The notes below the pieces were generated by a model. It was not told the DNA's origin. It made no database searches and was given only the letters and a program-made list of their open reading frames with translations. A program made the translations under genes and the position numbers. A stretch of 64,000 bases of DNA from Alphaproteobacteria bacterium (GTDB lineage Bacteria; Pseudomonadota; Alphaproteobacteria; Elsterales; Elsteraceae): assembly GCA_013298565.1 (NCBI GenBank), contig JAAFIC010000002.1, forward strand, positions 1 to 64,000. The letters run 5' to 3'. This document shows, piece after piece, positions 10,828 through 22,865 of this stretch. How positions within the stretch are numbered: the stretch's first letter is position 1; the number at the start of each line of letters is the position of its first letter.

Positions 10828-12021
10828 CTAGCCGCTCCCCCCGTTTGCCTGCTTTTGGACCGCCGCTGCGGGACTGAGTTGCACGATCATGCGGTCGGCT
10901 TGTCGCAAGTCGATGGCGACAATATCTCGGTCCAACAGCTTCTGCTGTCGGTGCAGATCGGCGAGCACCCCTAAAGCGACCGCCGGATTTTCTTCCGGCA
11001 AGCGCACGTCGATACCGTTGGTAAGCCGCAGGTTCCAGCGCCGGTCCCCCACCCGAACAATGGCGGCGACGAGCGGCTTTATCTGCGGTTCCCCCTCCAG
11101 CAGCAGCAGGATTTCTTCCGCTCGCTGGGGCGCCCCCTCGCCGACAATCACCGGCAGTTGGGCAAATTCACCGCTTGGGTCCGTGAGGCCCCGATCCGCC
11201 AAAATGGTTACGCCTCTGGAATCCACCAGGTGGAACCGTCCACCGTTTTGCCACAGGGCAAAGGGCGACCGCTCCGTGAGACGGACATAAACCGTATCCG
11301 GCAGACGCCGTTCTACGACTGCGGACAGGATCCAGGGAAGCGCTTCTAACCGCTGACGGGCGGCTTCAGCATCGAAGCCTAGAATCGCTTCTCCGCGCCG
11401 AGTTTGCAAGGATTCCATGATCGTTTCGGAAGCGGAACGAATGCGGCCCTCAACAAGAACTTCCTGAACGCGGAGGCCAAAACCCGCACCAACCTGCGCG
11501 AAAAAGCCGGGCCGGGGGAGAACAGGGCCGGAGGTATTTTGCACAGGAGATGCTGGATGTAGCGCAATTGTCACACCGAGACCGGCCACGAGCGCCAAGG
11601 TGAACGTGCCACCGAGGCCCCACAGGGCGGGCCGCAGCCATTTATTTGGCGGGCGACGCTTCGGCGGGTTCGGCACGACGATCAAGGCCCTGCCCGGAAC
11701 CTTCGGCGCGACAGGGGGGTGCGCTTTCCGGCTGGGCGAAGTGATGGGCTGGTTGGGGGAAATCAGCCGCGCTTGAAGTTTCGGTTCAATCGGCGTTACC
11801 GGCGGCGGTGCCGTGGGGGTAACGCTTGGCCCCATCAACAGGCGCTTTGGATCGGTGATTTTCTGGGGCGCTTGCGTTTTGCCCGCACGCTTCGGCAGCC
11901 AACTGGTTAGGGCTGCCCGCAGGCGCGCGCCGGCGCGGGGCTGCGCCTGCTTCGGGGCCAGCAGAAAGCTCGGCAGGTTGGGCCGGTCGAGCGGATCGAG
12001 GTGCAAATCGCTCATCCCCAT
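10828..12021 (-). CDS. ftsQ: Cell division protein FtsQ
   Basis: POTRA domain (VLVEGRIRSASETIMESLQTRRGEAILGFD), syntenic. Confidence 0.93.
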   Translation of the reverse strand: MGMSDLHLDPLDRPNLPSFLLAPKQAQPRAGARLRAALTSWLPKRAGKTQAPQKITDPKRLLMGPSVTPTAPPPVTPIEPKLQARLISPNQPITSPSRKAHPPVAPKVPGRALIVVPNPPKRRPPNKWLRPALWGLGGTFTLALVAGLGVTIALHPASPVQNTSGPVLPRPGFFAQVGAGFGLRVQEVLVEGRIRSASETIMESLQTRRGEAILGFDAEAARQRLEALPWILSAVVERRLPDTVYVRLTERSPFALWQNGGRFHLVDSRGVTILADRGLTDPSGEFAQLPVIVGEGAPQRAEEILLLLEGEPQIKPLVAAIVRVGDRRWNLRLTNGIDVRLPEENPAVALGVLADLHRQQKLLDRDIVAIDLRQADRMIVQLSPAAAVQKQANGGSG

Positions 12022-12947
12022 CGGGCTTGCTCCACCATGATCGTGACCAGTTCAACGAAGGAAATACCCTGGCTGCGCGCGGCATCGGGCACCAGCGAGG
12101 TCGGCGTCATGCCCGGCTGTGTATTGGTTTCGAGTAGCCAGACGGTGCCGGGCGCGCGTTGCGTGTCGTCATACCGAAAATCCGAGCGCGACACGCCCCG
12201 GCACCCCAGCGCCTGATGCGCGCGGACACCCATATCGTACAGCTCCGCCAGCACAACGCTCGGCACATCCGGCGGCATGATATGCTCCGCCTCGCCGCCC
12301 TTGTATTTGGCCTCGTAATCGAAGAAGCCGTGAGCATGGACAATCTCGATGGCCCCCAGCGCGCGCGGTTGGCCGGTTTTGGGATCGTCCATCACGGCAA
12401 CCGTGAGTTCCCGCCCGGCGATATAGGGTTCAACCAGCACCTGATCGCCAAACCCCCACTCGGCAAGAGCGGGGCCATTATCGCCAACGCGGACGATTTG
12501 CACGCCAAAGCTGGAGCCTTCGGCGGGCGGCTTCACCACATAGGGGCGCGGCAGCACGTCGCTTGCCAAAACCTCGGCCTTAGAGAACAGCCCGCCTCCC
12601 GGCACCCGCAGCCCTTCGCCCGCGAACAGCTTTTTCGCGACGGGTTTATTCATCGCTAGGGCAGACGCCAGCACGCCGGAGTGGGTGTAGGGAATTTGAA
12701 GTAAATCGAGCAGCGCTTGCACCGTGCCGTCTTCCCCGCCCGTGCCGTGCAGAGCGTTGAACACTGCGTCCGGTTTCGGCGTAAGCGCGGCGATGAGGGC
12801 AGCGGGATCGCGCGATACGTCGATTTCGGTGACGGCAAAGCCCGCCTCTCGCAACGCCGCCGCAACCGCAGCCCCAGAGGCTAGCGATACCGGGCGCTCT
12901 GCCGACCAGCCACCCATGAGCACGGCGATATGGCGGGGGGCGCTCAT
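12012..12947 (-). CDS. ddl: D-alanine-D-alanine ligase
   Basis: ATP-grasp; [33 protein letters not shown]. Confidence 0.97.
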   Translation of the reverse strand: MSAPRHIAVLMGGWSAERPVSLASGAAVAAALREAGFAVTEIDVSRDPAALIAALTPKPDAVFNALHGTGGEDGTVQALLDLLQIPYTHSGVLASALAMNKPVAKKLFAGEGLRVPGGGLFSKAEVLASDVLPRPYVVKPPAEGSSFGVQIVRVGDNGPALAEWGFGDQVLVEPYIAGRELTVAVMDDPKTGQPRALGAIEIVHAHGFFDYEAKYKGGEAEHIMPPDVPSVVLAELYDMGVRAHQALGCRGVSRSDFRYDDTQRAPGTVWLLETNTQPGMTPTSLVPDAARSQGISFVELVTIMVEQARWG

Positions 12948-13882
12948 GCAGCCTCTCCTGCGGTAAGGCCGATGCGTTTGATTTCCCAGTCCAGCGCCAC
13001 GCCAGAGGTTTCCACCACCCGGCGGCGGACTTCTTCACCCAAGGCTTCAATTTCGGCGGCGGTGGCCGTGCCGGTATTGATGAGGAAGTTCGTGTGTTTT
13101 TCCGAAACCTGCGCGCCGCCCAGCCTCAAACCCCGGCACCCGGCTTTATCAATGAGTTCCCAGGCTTTCTGGCCTAGCGGGTTCTTAAAGGTCGAGCCGC
13201 CAGTTTTGGCGCGGATCGGCTGTGCGGCCTCGCGGTTGGTACGGATTTCAGCAAGACGCAGGCCGATGCTCTTCGGGTCGGCGTCCGTCCCGCGCAGGGT
13301 CGCTTCGGTGAAAATCCAGTCGGCGGGGGCTGCGGAATGGCGGTAGGTCAGGCCCATCTCGGTCAGTGTTGCGGTCTGCGGGATGCCCTTCCGGTCAAGC
13401 GCGCGCGCTTCCAGCAGCACTTGCGCCATATCGCCGCCATAGGCCCCTGCATTCATCCGCAGCGCGCCGCCAATCGTGCCGGGAACGCCGGAGAGAAACT
13501 CCAGCCCGGCAATCCCCGCCTCAGCAGCGGTCAGCGCGACGTTCAGATCGAGCGCAGCGGCCCCGGCCTGAACGTCGGTGCCGTGGGTCGAAATTCCGGC
13601 AAAGCCCTTCCCCAAGCGCAACACCACGCCGGGAACGCCGCCATCGCGCACCAATAGGTTCGAGCCGACGCCGATGACCGTTACGGGCACGTCGGGCGGC
13701 AGACCCGCGAGCAGGGCGGCAAGATCGTCTTCATCCGCCGGACGCACTAAGACTTCCGCCGGGCCACCCACAGCAAACCAGGTGATCGCGCTCAACGGCG
13801 CGTTCGCCGTCACGCGCCCTCGCAAAGCGGGGAGGCGTTCGGCGAGCGGAACCGTAATGTCGGGGCGGACGAGCGCGATCAT
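12944..13882 (-). CDS. murB: UDP-N-acetylmuramate dehydrogenase
   Basis: [39 protein letters not shown]; start MIALVRPD within ORF. Confidence 0.97.
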   Translation of the reverse strand: MIALVRPDITVPLAERLPALRGRVTANAPLSAITWFAVGGPAEVLVRPADEDDLAALLAGLPPDVPVTVIGVGSNLLVRDGGVPGVVLRLGKGFAGISTHGTDVQAGAAALDLNVALTAAEAGIAGLEFLSGVPGTIGGALRMNAGAYGGDMAQVLLEARALDRKGIPQTATLTEMGLTYRHSAAPADWIFTEATLRGTDADPKSIGLRLAEIRTNREAAQPIRAKTGGSTFKNPLGQKAWELIDKAGCRGLRLGGAQVSEKHTNFLINTGTATAAEIEALGEEVRRRVVETSGVALDWEIKRIGLTAGEAA

Positions 13883-15309
13883 ACGGTCGCCTCCGTCAAG
13901 GGTTCGCCGTAAAGGTCTGCGAGGTGCGCGGGCAGGGCGTTCGCCCAATTGGTGATGGTGCCTGCGCCGAGGCAGACGACCATATCGGACGGGCGGGCCA
14001 TTTCCTTAATCAGCGTCGGCAGATCGTCCGGGTTTTCGAGCGGGCGAACGAAACGGTGGCCGTGCTGCTTTATCCCGGCGATCAGGCTATCGCGGGAAAT
14101 GCCCTCCATCGGCGCTTCCCCCGCCGCGTAAATATCGGCGACGATCACCGCGTCGGCATCGTTGAAGCAGGTGCAAAAATCCTCGAACAGGTCGCGGACG
14201 CGGGAATAGCGGTGCGGCTGCACGACGGCAATCACGCGGCCCCGGCAGCCGGAGCGGGCGGCCTTCAGCACGGCGGCGATTTCCACCGGATGATGACCGT
14301 AATCGTCGATCACAGTAATGCCGCGCACTTCGCCCGTGCGGGTAAAGCGGCGCTTAACGCCTTTGAACCCGGCAAGGCCCCGGCGAATGGTATCGTCGTC
14401 GATACCCATTTCGAGCGCGACGGCAATGGCGGCCAGCGAGTTCTGGACGTTATGAGTGCCGAGCATCGGCAGTTGCACGTTCCGCAGAACCCGCGTCGGC
14501 CCGCCCATGCGGTCACGGATTTCCACATCGTAGCGCGCGCCCGTCGGCTGCATCATCAGGTTCAACCCGCGCACATCGGCCTGTGGCGAAACCCCGTAGG
14601 TGACGATGCGCCGGTCGAGCTTCGGGATCATCGCCTGCACGCCGGGATGATCAATGCAGAGCGTGGCGAAGCCGTAGAAGGGGATGTTCTCGACAAAGGT
14701 GCGGAAGGCTTCCTGCACTTTATCGAAGGTGCCGTAATGATCGAGATGCTCGGGATCAATGTTCGTGACCACGGCGATCACTGAGGGCAAGCGCGTAAAC
14801 GTGCCGTCGCTCTCATCGGCTTCCACCACCATCCAATCGCCCGCGCCCAGGCGTGCATTGGTGCCATAAGCGTTGATGATACCGCCGTTGATGACCGTGG
14901 GGTCAAGCCCTGCCGAATCGAGCAGGGCCGCGATCATCGAGGTCGTCGTCGTTTTGCCATGGGTGCCACCAACCGCGACCGACCATTTGAGGCGCATGAG
15001 TTCGCCCAGCATTTCGGCACGGCGCACAACGGGCAGCAGACGTTCGAGCGCGGCCACCACTTCCGGGTTATCGCGCTTGACGGCGGAGGAGATGACCAGC
15101 ACTTGCGCGTCGGCCAAATTTTCGGCGCGGTGGCCGATTTCAACCGTAATGCCCAGCGAGCGCAGGCGCTTCACATTGGCGTTATCGGCTTGGTCCGAGC
15201 CGCGCACTTTATAACCGAGGTTATGCAGAATCTCGGCAATGCCCGACATGCCAATGCCGCCGATCCCGACAAAATGCAGGGTTCCGATTGATAGCGGCAT
15301 CGCTCTCAT
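13879..15309 (-). CDS. murC: UDP-N-acetylmuramate-L-alanine ligase
   Basis: [30 protein letters not shown]; start MRAMPLSIG. Confidence 0.97.
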   Translation of the reverse strand: MRAMPLSIGTLHFVGIGGIGMSGIAEILHNLGYKVRGSDQADNANVKRLRSLGITVEIGHRAENLADAQVLVISSAVKRDNPEVVAALERLLPVVRRAEMLGELMRLKWSVAVGGTHGKTTTTSMIAALLDSAGLDPTVINGGIINAYGTNARLGAGDWMVVEADESDGTFTRLPSVIAVVTNIDPEHLDHYGTFDKVQEAFRTFVENIPFYGFATLCIDHPGVQAMIPKLDRRIVTYGVSPQADVRGLNLMMQPTGARYDVEIRDRMGGPTRVLRNVQLPMLGTHNVQNSLAAIAVALEMGIDDDTIRRGLAGFKGVKRRFTRTGEVRGITVIDDYGHHPVEIAAVLKAARSGCRGRVIAVVQPHRYSRVRDLFEDFCTCFNDADAVIVADIYAAGEAPMEGISRDSLIAGIKQHGHRFVRPLENPDDLPTLIKEMARPSDMVVCLGAGTITNWANALPAHLADLYGEPLTEATV

Positions 15310-16418
15310 GAGGCATCTCCAGAAACAACGGTCAAGGGCAGCGCGGCGCAGGTCAACACAAGGTCGGCAAGGCGGGCTGCGGCATCGGGTTTGGCAAGCG
15401 CACGGGCGGCTTTCGCGGCGTCTGCCAGCCCGGCGGGATTCGTGAGAAGCTCCGTTACGCGGCGGGTAAGGCCACCATTCGAGAGTTCCGCTTGCTCCAC
15501 CAGCCACGCCGCGCCGTGATCCGACAGGGCGCGGGCGTTAACGGTTTGATGATCGTCGGCAGACCCCGGCAGCGGCACCAGAATCGCGGGCCGCCCGGCA
15601 GCGGTGAGTTCCGCCACAGTCGAGGCCCCGGCGCGGGCGATCACTAAATGCGCCAACGTGAGCCGTTGCGCCATATCGCCGAAGAAGGGCGCGCAGTCGG
15701 CCATGATCCCGGCAGCGCGGTAGGTTTCTTGGGCGGCAGCAACCGCTTCGGCCCGCACCTGATGGGAGACGCTGAGGAGGTCGCGCAAGACCTGCGGTAA
15801 GGCGGCCAGCGCGCGGGGAATGGTCTCGCCGAATACGCGCGCGCCCTGACTGCCGCCGGTAATGAGAATATGGAAGCGTTCCTGCGGCAGCGCGAACTCC
15901 GGCACCCCGGCAATGGCAGCGCGCACGGGGTTGCCGAGCCAAGTGACGGGCGGCGTTTGGGGGGGGAGCGCGAGCGTTCTGGCAAAGCTGGTGGCGAGCG
16001 CCTTCGCCCGGTCGAGCAACAGTCGGTTCGAGCGCCCAAGCACTGAGTTTTGTTCGTGCAGCACGGTCGGCAAGCCCAAGCGTTGCGCTGCCAGAACCGG
16101 CGGAACAGAGGGATAGCCGCCGAAGCCCACGCACACGGCAGGCTTCAGGCGCTTCAGCAGGGCGCGGCTGGCGACAAAGCCGCGCGCCAGAGTGAGCGCG
16201 CCGCGCGCCCTGCCCCAGAACCCCTGCCCCAGCAGCGCCGCCGAGGGCACGACGTGTAGATCGAGCCTAGCTTGAGTGATGCCCAAGGCTTTGCCGCGCG
16301 CATCCGTTACCAAGGCAACGCGGTAGCCGCGCGCAATGAGGTCGCCTGCCAAGGCTTCCGCCGGAAACACATGACCGCCGGTACCGCCTGCGGCAAGAAG
16401 GATTAAGGGCGCGCTCAT
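15306..16418 (-). CDS. murG: UDP-N-acetylglucosamine transferase MurG
   Basis: [40 protein letters not shown]. Confidence 0.97.
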   Translation of the reverse strand: MSAPLILLAAGGTGGHVFPAEALAGDLIARGYRVALVTDARGKALGITQARLDLHVVPSAALLGQGFWGRARGALTLARGFVASRALLKRLKPAVCVGFGGYPSVPPVLAAQRLGLPTVLHEQNSVLGRSNRLLLDRAKALATSFARTLALPPQTPPVTWLGNPVRAAIAGVPEFALPQERFHILITGGSQGARVFGETIPRALAALPQVLRDLLSVSHQVRAEAVAAAQETYRAAGIMADCAPFFGDMAQRLTLAHLVIARAGASTVAELTAAGRPAILVPLPGSADDHQTVNARALSDHGAAWLVEQAELSNGGLTRRVTELLTNPAGLADAAKAARALAKPDAAARLADLVLTCAALPLTVVSGDAS

Positions 16419-17548
16419 AGGTCGCTCTCCCCGAACCTGCGGCGCGTGAGGCCCAGCAACATCCCCATCCCCAACGCAATCGCGAACAGCGACGACAGCC
16501 CGTAGGAAATGAGCGGCAGCGTCATGCCTTTCGTCGGGATCATGTGCAGGGTCGAGGCCATGTTGATGAAGGCTTGCAGGCCGAACTGCACCAGCAGCCC
16601 GGTTCCGGCCAGCAGCACGAACAGGTTCGATTCTTGCAAAAGTTTGGCAAAGCCGCGCAGCACAATAAGGGCAAACAGCGTGACGATGATAAGGCAGGTA
16701 ATCAGCCCATATTCTTCGCCTGCGACGGCAAAAATGAAGTCGGCATGGACATCGGGAATAAAGGCTTTGGCGATCCCCTCGCCGGGGCCGCGCCCGAACG
16801 CGCCGCCGTTGGCGAACGCATCCATCGCCTTATCCACCTGATAGCGGTCGCCTGCGGCGGGATCGAGAAAACGGTCGATCCGGCTCGCCACGTGGGGGAG
16901 CAGGAAATAGGCCCCGATTAGCCCCGTCACTGCGCCAAAACCGCCGATCAGCACAAAGATCATCGGCAGACCGGCCAGGAAGAACTGAATGAGCCAAATC
17001 GCCGTGATAACAACGGTCATCCCCAAGTCCGGCTGTTTTAGCAACAGCGCGATAACGACGAGATAGAGCGCGGTGCAAATCAGAAACCCTGGCACCCCTC
17101 GGCCCTTGCGCTGTTCGGCGAACATCCAGGCCGCGACCACGGCAAAGCAGGGTTTGACGAATTCGGACGGTTGAATCGACTGGCCAGCCAGCGAAATCCA
17201 GCGCCGCGCGCCCTTAATCTCTTGGCCCGCCACCAGCGTCAGCGCCAGCATCGCCAGCCCGCCAATAAAACCAACGACCGCCAAGCGGCGAATATTGCGC
17301 GGCGACAGCAGGGAAATGGCGATCATCACCAGCAGGGCCGCAGGCAGTACGATCAACTGGCGTTTGACGAAGTGGAAACTGTCGGGAATGCCGATGCGGG
17401 TGGCAACCGCCGGGCTTGCCGCCAGAATCAGCATCGCGCCAATCCCCGCCAGCACCAGCAGGGCCACGAGGCTCATGCGGTCCACTGTCCACCACCAGCG
17501 CCCAACGATGGAGCGGTCGGCGCGGGAAAAGCTCGATAGCGCGGTCAT
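16415..17548 (-). CDS. ftsW: SEDS peptidoglycan glycosyltransferase FtsW
   Basis: SEDS family; QPSEFVKP; HADFIFAVAGEEYGL; PTKGMTLPLISYGLSS. Confidence 0.96.
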   Translation of the reverse strand: MTALSSFSRADRSIVGRWWWTVDRMSLVALLVLAGIGAMLILAASPAVATRIGIPDSFHFVKRQLIVLPAALLVMIAISLLSPRNIRRLAVVGFIGGLAMLALTLVAGQEIKGARRWISLAGQSIQPSEFVKPCFAVVAAWMFAEQRKGRGVPGFLICTALYLVVIALLLKQPDLGMTVVITAIWLIQFFLAGLPMIFVLIGGFGAVTGLIGAYFLLPHVASRIDRFLDPAAGDRYQVDKAMDAFANGGAFGRGPGEGIAKAFIPDVHADFIFAVAGEEYGLITCLIIVTLFALIVLRGFAKLLQESNLFVLLAGTGLLVQFGLQAFINMASTLHMIPTKGMTLPLISYGLSSLFAIALGMGMLLGLTRRRFGESDL

Positions 17549-18930
17549 TGCGCGTCCTCCCCTTCGCTCAAGGCCCGGACCAGATCGCGGAAATGGTCGC
17601 CGCGATGCTCGAAGCTCTTGTACTGATCGAAGCTGGCGCAGGCGGGGGAGAGCAGTACGATGTCGCCGGGTTTTGCAGCAGCCATCGCGGCGCGCAGGGC
17701 CACATCGAGAGTGCCACAGAGTTGGGGCGTAATGCCGCTATGGCTGAGGGTTTCGGCAAAGGCTTCGCTCGCCTCGCCAATCAAATAAGCCCCGCACACA
17801 CGCGGGAAGTGGGCCACCAGCGCATCAATCCCGCCCGATTTGGCGACGCCGCCCAAAATCCAATGAATAGCCGGGTAGCACACCAATGCGCGTTCAGCCG
17901 CATCGGCATTGGTGGCTTTGCTGTCGTTGATATAGGCAACACCGCGCACGCTGCCCACCAGTTCTTGACGGTGGGCGAGACCGGGGAAGCGTGTGATCGC
18001 CGCACAAATCTCGGCAGGCGCGAGGCCCGCGTGGCGGGCGGCGGCATAGGCGGCGCAGATGTTTTGGGCGTTATGACGGCCCGGCAGGCGGGCGGCGCGA
18101 TCAAGGCTCAGAACCTCTACGGCGGCCCCGTCGAGATCGTCGATCAAATGACCGTCGAGGGCATAGACGCCGCCCGCGACCGGGGCCAGCACCGAAATCG
18201 GCACAATGCGCGGCGCGCGTTCGCCCCGCACCAGCTTATCGGCCAGACTGCGGCTGGGGGCATCGTCCATCCCGACGATGGCCCAGTCGGTTTCGCCCTG
18301 GTGCTGAAACACGAGGCTTTTTGCTTGAATGTACCCATCCATCCCGCCGTGGCGGTCCAGATGATCGGCAGTGATGTTCAGCAGAATGGCGGTTTGGGCG
18401 GATAGGCTCGGCACCCGCTCCAATTGATAAGACGAGAGTTCGAGCACATAGGTGCCCTCCGCCCCATAGGCGGGCAGCGTGAGGGCGGCCACGCCGATAT
18501 TGCCGCCCATCGACACGATGCGCCCGGCTTCGGTGAAAATATGGTGGATCAGCGCGGTCGTGGTCGATTTACCGTTGGTGCCGGTAATAGCGATGACGGG
18601 CGCTGCGGTTTGCGTGGAGAGCAGCAGATCGACATCCACCAAAATCGGCACGTCCGCGCCGCGCGCCAAATCGGCAGCAGGATGCGGCTTTGGGTAGGAA
18701 TGGGGAATGCCGGGCGAGAGAATAAGCGCCGAAAGTTCCGCCCACGGCATCGCCACAACAGGGGTTAGGGGAATGCCTATCGCCAGCGCGGCATCCCGTG
18801 CCGCAGGTGTATCGTCCCACGCGCACACGATGGCGCCAGCGCGCGCGAGGGCTTCCGCCGCGACCAAGCCGGAGCGGGCGAGGCCGACGACGGCCACCTG
18901 TTTGTTGCGGTAGGCGGTGGGCAGAATCAT
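17545..18930 (-). CDS. murD: UDP-N-acetylmuramoylalanine-D-glutamate ligase
   Basis: ITGTNGKSTTTALIHHI; YINDSKATNADAAERAL; LLSPACASFDQYKSFEHRGDHF. Confidence 0.97.
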   Translation of the reverse strand: MILPTAYRNKQVAVVGLARSGLVAAEALARAGAIVCAWDDTPAARDAALAIGIPLTPVVAMPWAELSALILSPGIPHSYPKPHPAADLARGADVPILVDVDLLLSTQTAAPVIAITGTNGKSTTTALIHHIFTEAGRIVSMGGNIGVAALTLPAYGAEGTYVLELSSYQLERVPSLSAQTAILLNITADHLDRHGGMDGYIQAKSLVFQHQGETDWAIVGMDDAPSRSLADKLVRGERAPRIVPISVLAPVAGGVYALDGHLIDDLDGAAVEVLSLDRAARLPGRHNAQNICAAYAAARHAGLAPAEICAAITRFPGLAHRQELVGSVRGVAYINDSKATNADAAERALVCYPAIHWILGGVAKSGGIDALVAHFPRVCGAYLIGEASEAFAETLSHSGITPQLCGTLDVALRAAMAAAKPGDIVLLSPACASFDQYKSFEHRGDHFRDLVRALSEGEDAQ

Positions 18931-18937
18931 GGGCGAC

Positions 18938-20026
18938 CTACCGCAGTTTCAAGGTTGAAAGGCCAATCAACGCCAGCACCGAGGCGATGATCCAGAAGCG
19001 GATAACGATGGTCGGCTCGGCCCAACCCTTCTTCTCGAAGTGATGGTGCAGCGGGGCCATGCGGAACACGCGCTTGCCGGTCAGCTTGTAGCTGGTCACT
19101 TGCACGATCACGGACACGGTTTCGAGCACGAACAGCCCGCCGATAATCCCCAGCACAATTTCATGCTTCGTAATAACGGCGACCATACCGAGCGCGCCGC
19201 CCAAGGAGAGGGAGCCGGTATCGCCCATGAACACGCGCGCAGGCGGCGCGTTGAACCAGAGAAAGCCTAATCCCGCGCCCGTTAGCGCTCCACAGAACAC
19301 GGCCATTTCCCCCGCGCCGGGAACGGAGGGGATTTGCAGATAGCCCGAGAACACCGCGTTCCCGACGAGATAAGAAATGAGCGCGTAGCACCCTGCCGCG
19401 ATCATCACCGGCACGATGGCCAGCCCATCCAGCCCATCGGTGAGATTCACCGAATTGCCCGCGCCGACGATAATGAAAATCGCCACCGGCACGAAGAACC
19501 AGCCGATATTGATGAGCACAGCCTTGAGAAACGGAATGGCGATACTGGTTGAAAGCGGGTCGCGGGTAAGGCTCATCACCCAAATGACGGCCACGGCGGC
19601 AATGCCGATTTCAAACGCGAGCTTGATGCGTCCACTCAACCCTTTGGGGTTCTTCTTGCTGACCTTCAGAAAATCATCGGCAAAGCCAATCAGCCCATAG
19701 CCGATTGTCACCATCAACACGGCCCAGACATAGCCGGAGGTAAGGTCGGCCCACAGCAGCGTGGAAATGGCGAGCGCTAACAAAATCAAGAACCCGCCCA
19801 TCGTGGGCGTGCCTTTTTTGGTCAGCAAATGCCCTTCTGGCCCATCGCTGCGGATCGGCTGGCCCTGGCCCTGTTTGGTTCGTAGCCACAAAATCAGCTT
19901 CGGCCCGGCAAACAGAGCGATGAACAGTGCGGTTAAAATCGCCCCGCCGGTTCGGAAGGTGAGATACCGGAACAGGTTGAACAGGGCGAACTCATCCGCC
20001 AAGGGGGCCAGAAGATTGAACAGCAT
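18938..20026 (-). CDS. mraY: Phospho-N-acetylmuramoyl-pentapeptide transferase
   Basis: [30 protein letters not shown]. Confidence 0.98.
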   Translation of the reverse strand: MLFNLLAPLADEFALFNLFRYLTFRTGGAILTALFIALFAGPKLILWLRTKQGQGQPIRSDGPEGHLLTKKGTPTMGGFLILLALAISTLLWADLTSGYVWAVLMVTIGYGLIGFADDFLKVSKKNPKGLSGRIKLAFEIGIAAVAVIWVMSLTRDPLSTSIAIPFLKAVLINIGWFFVPVAIFIIVGAGNSVNLTDGLDGLAIVPVMIAAGCYALISYLVGNAVFSGYLQIPSVPGAGEMAVFCGALTGAGLGFLWFNAPPARVFMGDTGSLSLGGALGMVAVITKHEIVLGIIGGLFVLETVSVIVQVTSYKLTGKRVFRMAPLHHHFEKKGWAEPTIVIRFWIIASVLALIGLSTLKLR

Positions 20027-21396
20027 TAGGACAAACCCTTCTGGGATGCGGCGCGAAGCGCCTCGACGAGCGGGCGCATTTTCATCCCCAACGAGCCTTT
20101 CACCAGCACGGCATCGCCGGGGGCGAGATCGGCGGTGATCGTCTCGATAAGATCAGCGGTGCGCGCGGCGTGGCGGGTTACGCGGCCTTCCGGCAGCGCC
20201 CGTGCCAGCGCTTCGGTATAGGGGCCAGCGAGATAGAGGCGGGCAAGGCCGGTTGCTTCCACCGCGTCGGCAAGGCCGGCGTGCAGCGCGTCGGCCTCGG
20301 CCCCCAACTCCAGCATATCGCCCAGCACCAGAATGCGGCGACCGGGCACCGTGGCGAGCACCGAAAGGGCAGCGCGGACGGCAGCCGGGCTAGCGTTATA
20401 GCTTTCATCGAGCAGAATGATCGTGCCGCCCTGCCACGGCAGCGTAAGCCGCTCGCCCCGGCCCGCGATGGGGCGAAGGGTTGCGCCAGCAGCGCAAGCG
20501 GCATCAAGATCACCGCCAAGCAGCACCAGCGCCGTGAGGACGCCCAGGCTATTCAACGCCTGATGACGGCCCGCAAGGCCCCAGCGGTAGCGGCGGCGCT
20601 GGCCGAGAAGGGTGGCTTCGATTACATCAATCCCATCAGCACCCGGTTGCCAATCGAGCAGACGGCTATCGGCTCCCGCGTCGGCCCCGAAGCTTAGGAT
20701 TGTCGGATAGGCTGTCCGCATCGCCGCGAAATGCACAGAATCGCGCGGCAGAATCAGCGTGCTGCCCGGCTCCAGTCCTTCGGCGATACTGGCTTTTTCG
20801 CGCGCGATACCCGCTTCCCCATCGGCGAAAAACTCGACATGGGCCGGGGCAATCGCCGTCACGAGGGCCACATGGGGGCGCACTTGCCGGGCGAGCGGCG
20901 CGATTTCGCCCGCGTGGTTCATCCCCAACTCGAACACGCCGAACCGCGAGGCTTCCGGCAGCCGCGCCAGCGACAGTGGCACGCCGAAGTTATTGTTGAG
21001 GTTGCCGTGCGAGCCGTAGGTGGGGGCTTGGGCGGCGAGAAGCTGCGTGAGCGCTTCCTTGCTCGACGTTTTGCCAACACTGCCGGTGATCGCCGCGATA
21101 CGAGCGTCGGTGCGGGCGCGGGCGAAACGGCCTAAATCTTCCAAAGCTCGCATTGTATCGGGAACCAAAAGGTGCGGCTCCTCGACAATGCGGTCCACCA
21201 CCGCTGCGACCGCTCCGGCCTGAAGCGCTTGGGCGACGTAAGCGTGGGCGTCGTGAGTGTCGCCGCGTAAGGCCACGAACAGATCGCCCGGCTGAACCGT
21301 GCGGCTGTCGATGCTCACCCCCGTCGCGGTCCAGGCCCCAACGGCAAGACCGCCAGTTGCACGCGCGGTGGTTTTTTGTGTCCATAGTCCGATCAT
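20026..21396 (-). CDS. murF: UDP-N-acetylmuramoyl-tripeptide-D-alanyl-D-alanine ligase
   Basis: [32 protein letters not shown]; start MIGLWTQKT. Confidence 0.96.
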   Translation of the reverse strand: MIGLWTQKTTARATGGLAVGAWTATGVSIDSRTVQPGDLFVALRGDTHDAHAYVAQALQAGAVAAVVDRIVEEPHLLVPDTMRALEDLGRFARARTDARIAAITGSVGKTSSKEALTQLLAAQAPTYGSHGNLNNNFGVPLSLARLPEASRFGVFELGMNHAGEIAPLARQVRPHVALVTAIAPAHVEFFADGEAGIAREKASIAEGLEPGSTLILPRDSVHFAAMRTAYPTILSFGADAGADSRLLDWQPGADGIDVIEATLLGQRRRYRWGLAGRHQALNSLGVLTALVLLGGDLDAACAAGATLRPIAGRGERLTLPWQGGTIILLDESYNASPAAVRAALSVLATVPGRRILVLGDMLELGAEADALHAGLADAVEATGLARLYLAGPYTEALARALPEGRVTRHAARTADLIETITADLAPGDAVLVKGSLGMKMRPLVEALRAASQKGLS

Positions 21397-22865
21397 AGCG
21401 CTGCCTTCCACAGGGGGGTGCCGCCTGCGGCCTCAAGGGCGCGTGCCGCCACCTCTCGATCATCGAACGGCAGGGTTTCCGTCCCGACGATCTGGCCGGA
21501 CTCATGGCCCTTGCCCGCGATAATCAACACGTCATCGGCCTTCAGGGCTTTGATCCCGGCGGCAATCGCCGCCGCCCGGTCGCCAATTTCGATCACCGCG
21601 CCGGGGCCGTTGCAGCCCGCCAGCACGGCTTTACGAATAGCGCCAGCGTCTTCGCTGCGGGGGTTATCGTCGGTAATAATGGTATAATCGGCGAGGCGAG
21701 CGGCGAGGCCGCCCATAATTGGGCGTTTGCCGGGGTCGCGGTCGCCGCCGCAGCCAAGGATTACGTGCAGCTTGCTGCGCGCGGTCATTGTGCGGCGGGC
21801 GGCGTTCAACACTTCTTCCAACGCGCCGGGCTTATGTGCGTAATCGACGATAACGGTCGCGCCGTTCAACGCGCCAACGGTTTCCATTCGGCCCGGTACG
21901 GGACGCAAGCGGGGAATAGCGGCGATGGCGGCATCGACCGAAACGCCTGCGGCAACGGCAAGCCCCAGGGCGGCCAGCAGGTTTTCGGCCTGAAAACTGC
22001 CGAGCACGGGAAAAATCACCTCAGCCGACTGGCCCAAGATCGAGAGCGACAGGGCTTGCCCACCCGGGACGATCGTTCGGCCCGTCAACGCAAGATCGGC
22101 GTTCTTTGTACCGTAGGTTAGGCAGGTCTGAGCGCGCTGGGCCATCCGGTCCCGCAACACTTGGCCCCATTCGTCGCCGATATGGACTACGGCAGTGCCG
22201 TCTTGCGGCAGTAAATCCGTGAACAGCCGGGCTTTGGCCTCGAAATAGGCTGCCATCGTTGCGTGATAATCGAGATGGTCGCGCTGAAGATTGGTAAAGG
22301 CGGCGGCTTTCAGCCTCACCCCATCAAGCCGCCGCTGGTCGAGACCGTGGGAGGAGGCTTCGAGCGCAAAATGGGTCACGCCCGCTTGCGCCGCATCGGC
22401 AAGGTAGGCGTGCAGTGCCACCGGGTCCGGCGTGGTCAATGTATATTCGGGGGCAAGACCGGGCGCGAGCAGACCGAGCGTGCCGAGATAACCCGCCGTA
22501 AGCCCGGTTTCGGCGAAAATACCTTGCGTGAAGCAGGCAGTAGAGGTTTTACCGCTGGTGCCGGTAACGGCAACAATGGTTTCCGGCTGCTGACCGTAAA
22601 ACGCGGCGGCGATCAGCGCCAACTCCCGGCGCGGGTCCGGCGAGATCAGCACGGGGATGGGCGCATCAATGCCTTCCGCTCCCAAGATCACCGATGCACC
22701 CATGGTGGCCGCTTGCGCGATATAGGCTCTGCCATCGGCCTTGGCCCCAGACAGCGCGGCGAACAGATAGCCGGGGCGCACCGCGCGGCTATCCGCCGTG
22801 ATGCCGGTCACGGTCACGTCGGCGAGGGGGCCGGGCAGGCCTATTAGCAGATCACCGAGCCGCAA
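21393..22865 (-). CDS. murE: UDP-N-acetylmuramoyl-tripeptide synthetase
   Basis: VTGTSGKTSTACFTQ; DNPRSED motif; VDYAHKPGALE. Confidence 0.97.
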   Translation of the reverse strand: MRLGDLLIGLPGPLADVTVTGITADSRAVRPGYLFAALSGAKADGRAYIAQAATMGASVILGAEGIDAPIPVLISPDPRRELALIAAAFYGQQPETIVAVTGTSGKTSTACFTQGIFAETGLTAGYLGTLGLLAPGLAPEYTLTTPDPVALHAYLADAAQAGVTHFALEASSHGLDQRRLDGVRLKAAAFTNLQRDHLDYHATMAAYFEAKARLFTDLLPQDGTAVVHIGDEWGQVLRDRMAQRAQTCLTYGTKNADLALTGRTIVPGGQALSLSILGQSAEVIFPVLGSFQAENLLAALGLAVAAGVSVDAAIAAIPRLRPVPGRMETVGALNGATVIVDYAHKPGALEEVLNAARRTMTARSKLHVILGCGGDRDPGKRPIMGGLAARLADYTIITDDNPRSEDAGAIRKAVLAGCNGPGAVIEIGDRAAAIAAGIKALKADDVLIIAGKGHESGQIVGTETLPFDDREVAARALEAAGGTPLWKAAL